DNA from: a virus | Length of the DNA stretch: 36,678 bases | Reading direction: 5' to 3' (one strand) | Virus record (IMG/VR): IMGVR_UViG_3300027983_000045 | Span: 1-36,678 of that record | Part shown: piece after piece, positions 19,261 through 26,376 of the stretch | How positions within the stretch are numbered: position 1 is the first letter of the stretch | Layout: the number at the start of each line of letters is the position of its first letter | The notes under the pieces: generated by a model | Database searches by the model: none | What the model was told of the DNA's origin: nothing | Seen by the model: the letters and a program-made list of their open reading frames with translations, nothing else | Position numbers and translations under genes: made by a program

Positions 19261-19384
19261 AGCCCTATGCACAATCCTTGCGAGAAAGCTATAGGGCTTT
19301 ATTCCGTTTGTTTAGATACCGTAGTGATCTAACTTTCATTGTGTCTACCCACAATTTTCAAACTCAAACGGGTGCAAGGATTGT
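19261..19384 (-). ncRNA. Pseudoknotted leader RNA ending in a terminator, before the replication genes
   Basis: Five helices can form in the minus-strand RNA. b: ACAATCCTTGC (19374-19384) with GCAAGGATTGT (19271-19281), 11 bp. c: CCGTTTG (19365-19371) with CAAACGG (19304-19310). e: 19350-19355 with 19338-19343. d: 19327-19332 with 19312-19317. a: AGCCCTAT (19291-19298) with ATAGGGCT (19261-19268). The order b5', c5', e, d, c3', a5', b3', a3' makes helices a and b a pseudoknot around a multi-hairpin core. Helix a is followed by a U-rich tract and, 20 nt on, by the initiator ATG. A TATAAG box (19400-19405) lies just upstream, with TTGCAA 14 nt before it. It looks like an attenuator or riboswitch; no known class was recognised. 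Confidence 0.72.
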
Positions 19385-19438
19385 TTTATCTGTTCCTATC
19401 TTATACAATAATTTATAAATTGCAAGTCTATTTTTGAT

Positions 19439-19648
19439 CTAGTCATCATCTGCATCATCTCAATCTACTGGTAATATTCTGGAAAAGCAAACACACGTTC
19501 AGGCGAAGGGTCAGAAAAATATAAACATAAATCTAGCTTCTTGTAACGAGAATATAAAAGCATAATCATTTGCTACATATGCGGTCATCAACCACAACAA
19601 ACAACACCACACAACAAATAATAAAAGTCAGATTAAATAATTTTTCAT
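19439..19648 (-). CDS. Small membrane protein
   Basis: 69 residues. Two hydrophobic segments (IGLLLFVVWCCLLWLMTAYV and ARFMFIFFGPFAGTCVCF) and an acidic end (DGDDADDD). Not recognised. It is the last gene before the structured RNA; the 3' end overlaps the region from which that RNA is transcribed. Confidence 0.5.
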
Positions 19649-19674
19649 GATAATAATATAATAATAAATAAAGT

Positions 19675-19890
19675 CTATTGTATGTATAATAAGATCATAG
19701 AAAAAATCAGTAATATACCTCAAAAAAACATAAAAGTCATAGATATAAGTGTACACAATTTCAACCAGTCAGGCATTTCTAACCATCCTCAAACGCAAAG
19801 CCTTGATACTATACAAAAAAACTCAAATAAAGTAACCAGAAAAATAAAGTAAATAACAAATTGATTAAAGGGTGAAATTAGATTTTCCAT
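19675..19890 (-). CDS. Small two-helix membrane protein
   Basis: 71 residues with two membrane segments, FVIYFIFLVTLFEFFCIV and LCTLISMTFMFFGGILLIF, joined by VGGWLEMPDW. Unknown family. The minus-strand frame is preferred to a 56-codon plus-strand ORF over the same bases (19682-19852) because it fits the direction and gene density around it and uses TGA as Gly. Confidence 0.5.
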
Positions 19891-19933
19891 AATAATATAA
19901 GAATAAAATAAGGCAATATAGCCATTACTACCA

Positions 19934-19960
19934 AGTAGGTAGTTTATGGGTAGGTTACTT
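19934..19960. repeat. 27-bp direct repeat, copy 1
   Basis: Identical to 20441-20467. It contains GTAGGT twice and the core TTTATGGG. This copy sits just after the stop of the 74-residue gene, within the 68-base gap (19891-19958) that otherwise holds nothing recognisable. It may be a regulatory site or the scar of a duplication. Confidence 0.8.
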
Positions 19961-20183
19961 AATTTCTTCTAAGTACTTTAAGTGTTATTGTGTCCGTGTT
20001 GTAGTTTAACTTGTTGTATACTACTATTTCTTCTGTTCCATTATTGAACATAGTGACTCGACAATATGTAGGCTTTCATGATCATTCTTTGCTTATTTTT
20101 CATTGGTCTATTGCTCTTTTGATGAATCCGAAAGCCTTTACGTCATCTATGTCGTCATCTATTTCGATTATAAATTTTTTCAT
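19959..20183 (-). CDS. Small hypothetical protein
   Basis: 74 residues, not recognised. Acidic N-terminus (MKKFIIEIDDDIDDVKAFG), then FIKRAIDQGKISKEG and a beta-rich end (RVTMFNNGTEEIVVYN). Its stop overlaps the first base pair of the 27-bp repeat. Confidence 0.55.
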
Positions 20184-20208
20184 TGGTGTTTTATAATATA
20201 TAATAAAA

Positions 20209-20472
20209 TTATTTTCTCCACACTCAGTCCTCATAATAGTATTCATCATATCATCCAGTTAGTATCTGACTCATTTCTTTAATAAAATGGGGCGTATGGC
20301 ATTGACCGTTAATCGATAAGAGGCGTATCAGTTGCTCTACTGGTGTGTCGTTGTCGAATACTCTATGAAAATTTACATGGAACTTCTCATCTATTGATAC
20401 CTTGTTTATTTTCTCGTTTGATCCGTTCTTAGATCTTGGGAGTAGGTAGTTTATGGGTAGGTTACTTGATAA
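20209..20472 (-). pseudogene. Headless ORF after a 27-bp repeat
   Basis: 88 open codons in the same frame as, and directly after, the stop of the 86-residue gene. They read LPINYLLPRSKNGSNEKINK, VSIDEKFHVNFHRVFDND, and further on FIKEMSQILTGGYDEY, which look like real protein, but there is no ATG, GTG or TTG until very late. The 27-bp repeat covers the expected start. The head may have been lost by recombination between repeats, or an unusual start or readthrough of TAA may be used. Confidence 0.4.
20441..20467. repeat. 27-bp direct repeat, copy 2
   Basis: Exact copy of 19934-19960, 507 bp away in the same orientation. It follows the stop of the 86-residue gene and, if the headless ORF is real, encodes its first residues. 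Bases flanking the two copies differ, so the repeat boundaries are sharp. Confidence 0.8.
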
Positions 20473-20733
20473 TTATTTGGTCTGACTTGCTTTTCGTATT
20501 TCCTTTATTTCTTGTAATGCTTTTTCTTTTTCTTCTTTGGTTGTATAACCTCAGCACAATATATCAAGATAGTCTTCTCTCCATTTTCAATGATCATTTA
20601 TCTTGTAAAATCATTTTAATTGTTTGCTGTAGGTTTTTTCTTTGCTTTTCCGTGGTCTGGTTATTTTGTATATAAGTATGTCTGAGGATATACATTTAGT
20701 TGCGACTTCTTGGATTGTCATTTGGTTATCCAT
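20473..20733 (-). CDS. Small hypothetical protein ending KASQTK
   Basis: 86 residues, not recognised. MTIQEVATKCISSDI resembles a short N-terminal helix pair; the rest is basic and helical (YKITRPRKSKEKTYSKQL, KEEKEKALQEIKEIRKAS). The end SQTK and its DNA recur in other small genes of this region. First or second gene of the early leftward unit. Confidence 0.55.
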
Positions 20734-20738
20734 AATAT

Positions 20739-21083
20739 TTACTTACGTGATAAAGAAGAATTCTGACCGTATCTTTTAACGTTGATTAGTGTCTTTGGGC
20801 TACTATGTATGCCCATTAGTCTCTCTAGCTCGTCCTGTGTCAGGGACTCACCTAGTAATGCGGGTTTTCAGCCCACTATTTTGTGGAGTGTATTCAGTTT
20901 AGTTTCAAGATTTATAGCTCTTAGGAACTTCCCCATTTTCATATAGGTGAATAAGTCGGATTTCCTAGAGTCGTCTCTAGTTCGTTTGTAGTTAGTTTTC
21001 ATTTGTAACTCATATAAACAATAAAGCGTCTTTAAAAAAAGAAAACCTTGGTTTGTGTCAGAATACTTTATATTCGTTTTCAT
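20739..21083 (-). CDS. First leftward early gene, unknown function
   Basis: 114 residues. Basic N-terminal half (KTLYCLYELQMKTNYKRTR, DDSRKSDLFTYMKMGKFL), then LGESLTQDELERLMGIHSSP, a stretch that could be part of a DNA-binding helix bundle, and a C-terminus KRYGQNSSLSRK. It is the first gene after the strong promoter at 21186-21214, a position often held by host-takeover or regulatory proteins. No family recognised. Confidence 0.55.
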
Positions 21084-21185
21084 CCATTGATTGGATAATT
21101 TTTACTACTCACCCTATATTGTAAATGTAAAGTGGTCAATCTACTTTTGTTAACATAATTATTTATTTAATAATAAAGTAATACC

Positions 21186-21214
21186 ATTATACACACACGA
21201 GCTTGATTTGTCAA
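21186..21214 (-). promoter_or_regulatory. Consensus sigma-70 promoter, main early leftward
   Basis: Minus strand: perfect TTGACA (21209-21214), a 17-base spacer and a perfect TATAAT (21186-21191). It fires towards the early genes and leaves a 5' leader of about 95 nt before ATG 21083. The strongest promoter match in the window. Confidence 0.9.
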
Positions 21215-21249
21215 ACATTTGGGCACAATTGATTTGTGGAGGTTGACAA
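21208..21249. promoter_or_regulatory. Inverted repeat between the divergent promoters
   Basis: TTGTCAA (21208-21214) and TTGACAA (21243-21249) are complementary arms, with an inner CACAA-TTGA-TTTGTG hairpin motif. One arm overlaps the -35 box of the leftward promoter, a natural place for an operator. No repressor gene was recognised, so this is inferred from position only. Confidence 0.4.
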
Positions 21250-21306
21250 CTGTGTTTTTAAGTACAAAAAAATCCCATCCAGATTAGTAGACGAGATTTA
21301 GTGTTT

Positions 21307-21335
21307 TTGCAAGTACAAAGTTATTGACTTATAAT
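21307..21335 (+). promoter_or_regulatory. Sigma-70-type promoter, rightward
   Basis: Plus strand: TTGCAA (21307-21312), a 17-base spacer and a perfect TATAAT (21330-21335). It is the only convincing rightward promoter and precedes the sole rightward gene by about 160 nt of leader. Confidence 0.82.
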
Positions 21336-21370
21336 TGTGTTTTATATTTGTAGACTATTTATCACGAAGT

Positions 21371-21470
21371 CTTTCTTTGTAAGAAAACTAATACTATTAA
21401 GCGGGGTAAGGTCTGGTAATCAATCAGTGGCTTACCTAACTCTCTGTGCCACTGGTGCGGAGTTTTTTTA
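21371..21470 (+). terminator. Leader with terminator and alternative stem (attenuator-like)
   Basis: After a small hairpin (TTTCTT-tgt-AAGAAA, 21372-21386), the leader has GGTAAG (21405-21410) pairing with CTTACC (21431-21436). It then has a terminator CTCTGTGCC-ACT-GGTGCGGAG (21442-21462) followed by seven U (21463-21469). Bases 21423-21430 (ATCAGTGG) can instead pair with 21449-21456 (CCACTGGT), which would break the terminator. This is the mutually exclusive layout of an attenuator or riboswitch. It could equally yield a short stand-alone RNA of about 130 nt. Confidence 0.65.
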
Positions 21471-21504
21471 TTTGCAATCAACAATAAGTTTATTATATTA
21501 AGTT

Positions 21505-21834
21505 ATGATTGAAAAACTAAAACCACTAATAATATTAGACGATCAAGCATACTCTAGTTATGTATGGGAGCTTGCTGCTACTACAGATATGTATAATGAA
21601 GTTATCAAAGATTTGATAGTAGAGAATTATGTATCTCATAAAATAGAATATCATCCATGATCAGAAGATGAACCAGCAAGAATAACTATTCCTGTTAACT
21701 TCTTAGGTAAGTATATTGTTCATCTTGTTAATGATATGGTTTCTCATGTTGGTCAATCTCAATGATGGGAGGGAACAGAAGACCTAATAAGAGAAACCAT
21801 TGGATTAAGTCAGGTTAAAAGATTTACTAAATAG
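21505..21834 (+). CDS. Only rightward gene; putative regulator, unknown
   Basis: 109 residues, not recognised. Acidic, starting MIEKLKPLIILDDQAYSSYV; includes WELAATTDMYNEVIKDL, ARITIPVNFLGKYIVHLV and SQGWEGTEDLIRETIG, ending with a basic KRFTK. The two TGA codons (HPG and SQG) show it too uses code 25. Solitary divergent position behind an attenuator-like leader suggests a control function, but there is no recognisable DNA-binding motif. It ends before a bidirectional terminator. Confidence 0.75.
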
Positions 21835-21926
21835 ATAAAATATGCTTCGATTGGCTTAGTTTAGTGGTCTTTTAACTTCTAACGGGCGTTTATAGTCTCC
21901 AGGGTATAATCTATCCTCTTGAATAC
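21835..21926. other. Gap between convergent genes
   Basis: 92 bases between the stop of the rightward gene and the shared terminator. No ORF. It has a superficial tRNA-like look (CTTCTAA loop) but no complementary arms; nothing further is supported. Confidence 0.5.
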
Positions 21927-21954
21927 AAAAACCTATCTCAGTGATAGGCTTTTT
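21927..21954. terminator. Bidirectional terminator
   Basis: CCTATC (21932-21937) and GATAGG (21943-21948) form a 6-bp stem with a 5-nt loop, preceded by AAAAA and followed by TTTTT. It can stop the rightward gene and the leftward late transcript, whose last gene ends two bases away at 21956. Confidence 0.85.
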
Positions 21955-21955
21955 G

Positions 21956-22798
21956 TTATTTCAATAGTCAGTTTCTTAAAAAACCTAATTCAGTTTGCAT
22001 CTTACCAACAATATCAGTCTCGTCAGTAGGATTATCAAATGTATAGATATTATATGTTGGCTTTCAACCATTATTGATATGTACTGATAATTCTGCCTTC
22101 CATGATTTCAATACTTCTAATCTCAAAGGTGTTGAAAAAAGTGTGCCGTGTTCTGGTAAATTATTCATAGGTATAATTATCTTAGGTATATAAAAGTAGC
22201 AATTATAAAACATGTTTCAAGATTTTATTTTCTCAGCAAGATCTGGCAACTTGTATATGTTTGTTTTTCTCTGCTTGTAGTTATCTACGGTAATGAGATC
22301 GGTTCAAGGTTGTTTTGCAAACCTAATACAGTGTCCATAGGTTCACTTACCCCAATCATTAGTTGCTACCGATCCATCATCGTCACGGTCGTCGTTATAT
22401 ACTTTATTTCAGCTATATCATGCTACTAAATGATATCACCTTTTGATTGCCTCCCAGAAGTCGTCAGATCATATCTTACAGCTTACGTATGATACATCAT
22501 CAAACTGGTCGTATATAAGTTTAACCGCCATACTTACCCATCGTCAGATACTTATATCTAGTCACCTATCGATAGATTGGTCTACAATGTCATATCTATG
22601 TATCTCAGATATATGATTACCAGTAGATGCAACATAGGAAGCCATGGAAGCATATACAGTGCAAGTGTTGCGTTGATACTCGTTTTGATCTAGCTCGACA
22701 AGTGTAGGTGTAATTGCTGGTACTTTATCCCAGTCAACCATCCCTCACATCCTCCGATCAGATTCACTGTACATCTCTAACGCTCATCATTCACTCAT
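21956..22798 (-). CDS. Putative papain-like/C39-type cysteine protease
   Basis: 280 residues. DQNEYQRNTCTVYASMASYV has the Gln and nucleophile Cys (C46) arrangement of papain-fold peptidases; GTYGHCIRFAKQPG provides the His and DLITVDNYKQR the Asn/Asp. DFWEAIKRGYHLVAGYSG fits the intervening helix and strands. Substrate unknown: a late-expressed protease might mature virion proteins or attack host proteins. It is the last gene of the leftward late unit. The catalytic triad is inferred from order and spacing. Confidence 0.68.
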
Positions 22799-22807
22799 TT
22801 AATTGTT

Positions 22808-22963
22808 TTATTTGATAAAAGCTCATGTTATAGGTAATACCCTACACAAGTATATTACTCTAGCTCTGGGGTTTTCATATACTACTCTAGTCTTTGGCGA
22901 TACGCTATAACCTATTATATAGAATATTCAGCACATTACAATCATAATAATTAGTTCTTTCAT
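22808..22963 (-). CDS. Small single-span membrane protein
   Basis: 51 residues: N-terminal membrane helix (LIIMIVMCGIFYIIGYSV) and a basic cytoplasmic-type tail (RVVYENPRARVIYLCR). Not recognised. ATG 22963 overlaps the 3' end of the HNH gene, and it lies before the cysteine protease. Confidence 0.5.
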
Positions 22964-23451
22964 TTGCTTAGTAATAGATAAATTTCTTTTGTTATTTCTT
23001 TTTTTACTTCAAGATACTTGCTGTGTGACTCATGAAACTTATATGATAGTGTGTTGCCTTTTGGTTCTCGTTCTCATAATATATTGTCATTTGACATCCT
23101 CATATATTGAGTAGCCCAGTATTGTACCATATTAAGCATCGAGTCCATATGTATTTTTTGGAGATGTCTTGGCAGTTGATGGATTCTTGAGAAATATTCT
23201 TTTTGTAGGTCTCACCATAGATCTATGGTTTCTGGCTTAGTTATGATATGGTGATTGGTTTTCTCTTTTATTTTTCTTACTTTATCACTGTAGAACCTCA
23301 TAGGTATATCCAGTGTGTCGTGTATTTGCTTATGATCTCGATCAATCACTCTAGCAAAGTTTTGTTTTAGGTCTTCACCGCCAGTGCTGATGGGGATGCA
23401 ATGATGCTTGTGGATCGATCAATTAGGCTTTATCAGATTGTTTTCAGCCAT
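22951..23451 (-). CDS. HNH-type nuclease-like protein
   Basis: 166 residues. The N-terminal part SIHKHHCIPISTGGEDLKQN, then FARVIDRDHKQIHDTLD, shows the H-H-x-x-P-x-x-x-G-G, Asn and distal His pattern of HNH nucleases, but without CxxC zinc pairs. A long helical, charged C-terminal part (EYFSRIHQLPRHLQKIHMD) follows. Function in the phage unknown. First gene after the promoter at 23518-23546. Confidence 0.62.
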
Positions 23452-23517
23452 TAACCTAAAGTAAGATATATAATACTTATTAAAACAATTCAAATATTAA
23501 TCATATCGAATACATCC

Positions 23518-23546
23518 ATTATACCCATTAGTGGTAAAAATAGCAA
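23518..23546 (-). promoter_or_regulatory. Sigma-70-type promoter, leftward
   Basis: Minus strand: TTGCTA (23541-23546), a 17-base spacer and a perfect TATAAT (23518-23523). It sits in the 110-base gap between the BhlA-like and HNH genes and would drive the HNH, small membrane protein and protease genes. Confidence 0.82.
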
Positions 23547-23561
23547 ACTATACTATTTGAC

Positions 23562-23792
23562 TTATTTGTTTTTGATTTCAACTAATGTATCTTCAATATT
23601 ATCAAGTCTTTCACCTATGTTTTGTGTTACTTTATCTACCGTTTCTTTGAAAACTATAGTCAGTATTCCGACTTGTTGTCTATGATCTTCATATACACGA
23701 TCCATAAATTTATAAAAAAAATAACTTACCACTATAAGTATAGTGAATATAGGTCATTGGCTTAATATCTCTGTTATAATTTCTGGTGTCAT
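23562..23792 (-). CDS. BhlA/UviB-like holin candidate
   Basis: 76 residues. N-terminal membrane segment (SQGPIFTILIVVSYFFYKF) followed by an amphipathic helix (YEDHRQQVGILTIVFKETVD, then QNIGERLDNIEDTLVEI). This is the layout of BhlA/UviB bacteriocin-associated and holin-like proteins. It lies in the tail-gene arm, far from the lysozyme, so it competes with the 60-residue protein at 11727-11909 for the holin role. Confidence 0.6.
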
Positions 23793-23853
23793 AATGGTTT
23801 AATATAAATAAATCATGTCCGTCCCTCACATATCAAGGAGCAAGATGATCCAC

Positions 23854-24291
23854 TTATAATCGTTTCATCCAGACTAGGTATCAAAACCATTTTACTCATG
23901 TGTACATCATGATGCGTTTCCGTTTTTTTACCGTGTCCGCTTCCATGGGTACATAAAACATGTGATAATCGACAAATGATCTGTAGCTCATGTTTGTAGG
24001 TATAAGTTGTTTTGCTTGCAATACAAGATATATTTTGTAGATTTTTTCTCTACCGTCTGTATATCCATAATCATGTAGTGCTGCTGACTTGATCGTGTCA
24101 GCCTCTACTTTTTGTAGTATCATGCCGAATATCTTGGGGATGCTTGCACCGTCAAACATAAACCCAGCAGGTACTTTGACCCAATATCCACTTCACTCAA
24201 AAAGTAACTCAAACCGTAGATCCTCATAAAGTAACCACAGATTCAGTTCCTTGACTGGAGTGATGGAGCAGTGCTGAGTAAATGCTGACAT
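23854..24291 (-). CDS. DUF1353-family protein
   Basis: 145 residues. WVKVPAGFMFDGASIPKIFG and IKSAALHDYGYTDG match the two conserved blocks of DUF1353 (x-V-P-A-G-F-x-x-D-x-A-S-I-P and H-D-Y-x-Y), small phage proteins found near tail genes and suspected to be peptidases. The rest is basic at the C-terminus (KKRKRIMMYTGVKWFG). The 61 bases downstream (23793-23853) show no clear gene. Confidence 0.78.
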
Positions 24292-24307
24292 ATTTGCAAG
24301 TTATAAA

Positions 24308-24787
24308 TTAAGCATCTTCCGCTCCAGAAAGTTCCCCTCTTGCTTTGGCGATGACATAAGAGAAATTAGCGATTACTGCAAGTAGTTCTTCTGCTAGTAC
24401 ATATTTATTCTCATTTATCCATATGTCTTCGTATTCTCCAGTATTTACGGTCTCAGTCCGAGCATCCATTGCTGGTACGGTGATCACTGGCTCTTCTGCT
24501 TCCTCTCATTCTGCTAGTTCTTCTGGCACAGAATACTGAGCAGGCTTTGCTGGATGATTTACTTCTTTCAGGATTTCTCTCTGCTTGTATCTTTTAACAA
24601 GATCTCATCTGAGTATCACCGCATCTCAAACACGGTTCCCTATTGGATCTTCGTGCATAGCTTCTTCTGAGAGATAACCCCAAAATACGATTACTCATTG
24701 CTTATTTTTGAAGTCGATATTGACCTCTGATAGCGACCAGTGTCATACTGATAATGGTCATTGACTTAATTGTTTTGCTAATCACAT
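24308..24787 (-). CDS. Hypothetical tail-arm protein
   Basis: 159 residues, not recognised. GPLSVGHWSLSEVNIDF and FWGYLSEEAMHEDPIGN at the N-terminus, a basic helix (DLVKRYKQREILKEVNHP), an acidic centre (PEELAEGEEAEEPVITVPA) and a helical end (LAEELLAVIANFSYVIAKA). Placed between an adhesin and DUF1353, it may be a fibre-assembly or baseplate accessory. Confidence 0.55.
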
Positions 24788-24813
24788 GATAATGTTGGCT
24801 AATAATAAATAAT

Positions 24814-26376
24814 TTATTCAAAGAATCTCAACCAATCTACTCTGTTATAGTTTTCATAATCGAATCAGTATCTCAGTTTCAATATCAAATCTTGTCACAA
24901 TCAAGCTGTAAATGTGGATCTATGTGTGTATGTTGATATATCAGTAACTGTTGTTGTATCATTGTATCTCGTGATTCTATAAATTCAATTATTGTAGTAT
25001 ATCTCATATACAAACCGTCCTGTAAATCATCATGAAGAAGAGTATTCAGATCATTGTGTCGTTCAATCTCATATTCCACTAGTTCATCAATAACTACTTG
25101 CAGTAGTCATATTAATATAGTGTCATGGATTTTTATTTCGATTTGTGGTTTCTTGAACTGGAAACATTCATCCATTTACATTGAATACTTGATCTCATCA
25201 TCGAGTACTAGACTGCAGATACATTCTTACTTGACACTTCCACTCTCATATTGCTGATATGTTTTTCTTGAGATGTCCTGCTCAATCACTTCATCATCAA
25301 GCTGGATATAATAGTCATCATGTTACTCATAATCCATTCCCATATGATATTACATTTGACCATCCTTCTGTTGTAAATTCTGCTGTACTATCAAAGTTTT
25401 TAGTATGAGCAGCGATAGTATGGTCTAGCAGTGTAGGACGCACAAAAGCAGGATCACTCACAGTATATTTTTTAGCATAGATCCAATCCCAAGTGGAGTT
25501 ATATCATTGTCATGATAACACATTATCATATCTATATCATATCGTTATGGGTTCAGAAGATACTGTATTTGATATACTTGTTATATCGTGTGATGAGACT
25601 CAAGTCGCATAGTTTTTTATATTTATCCTCACCAAGTTTGATTTTATTTTTATAGTTTGTAGTATATCTACATTATCTGCTATAGCAGGTGCTATATCTG
25701 GTCGACTGGAGTCGTTTCTATAGTAGACAGTTCAATTGTGATCTAAAATACCAATTCAATTACTAGAGCCTATATAAGTACCAAGTGACATATGTCAGCT
25801 AGTAGATTTGCTTATAGTTTTTGTAAGTGTAACCATTTCTACTCAATCACTCAGTGTAACTATCGAACTTAATCTACCTGTCGTATTGCTACCATTCAGC
25901 TTATCTCACGATACAGAAAATCAAGTGCCATTGACTACTGTTCGTTTTCAAGTATCTATTGACGCTCCTACAAAATCATCAAAGAATATAAAAGTATTTG
26001 TACCATTACACACATTGCTCGTGTCCCCAGTGACTCACATATAAATATCTTTTCCTGTGTCGAGATTTTCAGTAACTTTAACCCAGATCTTCGCTAACTT
26101 GTTGGATCAAGATCCTGTGACATTTTCTACCCAAAACGACAACGGTGTTGATTGGTCGCTGGAGTAAAATCTAAGACTACCACTGATTCATTTTCCAGTC
26201 GGAAATAGTGTAGCTAGTGAGTCCACATGAAACTGGTGTCAAGATGATCAAGATGATTGTCATATTAGTAGACTAACTTGATAATTCGTGCCTGCACCTG
26301 CTGATCAAGAAATTGACAACTTAGTTAGTCATCAACTTGTCGACCACATAAATGCTTGCATCAATCTCCTAGACAT
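24814..26376 (-). CDS. DUF2341/ConA-like tail adhesin
   Basis: 520 residues. The N-terminal module (GAGTNYQVSLLIGQSSG, LRFYSSDQSTPLSFWVENV, NKLAKIWVKVTENLDTGKDI, NTFIFFDDFVGASIDTG) is the DUF2341 pattern, ending in the FFDDF motif that leads into a concanavalin-like lectin domain (about 160-330). The C-terminal half has repeated beta strands and Gly/Ser-rich loops (TASSYGGTSGIGDGTTQG) ending LRYGFDYENYNRVDWLRF. Surface glycan binding is the known role of such modules. ATG overlaps the upstream fibre stop (ATGTCTAG). The TGA-rich frame is chosen over another open frame within it. Confidence 0.78.

Noticed and set aside
19682-19852. Plus-strand ORF of 56 codons
   Set aside because: The opposite strand encodes a plausible two-helix membrane protein in the prevailing direction, with better context.
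21841-21926. Possible second tRNA (a CTTCTAA loop resembling an Arg anticodon loop)
   Set aside because: No complementary anticodon, D or acceptor stems could be paired around it.
24837-25175. A 112-codon minus-strand frame starting MDECFQFKKPQ
   Set aside because: It is open under code 25 but sits inside the adhesin gene, whose frame continues smoothly through the region with typical beta-rich fibre sequence.
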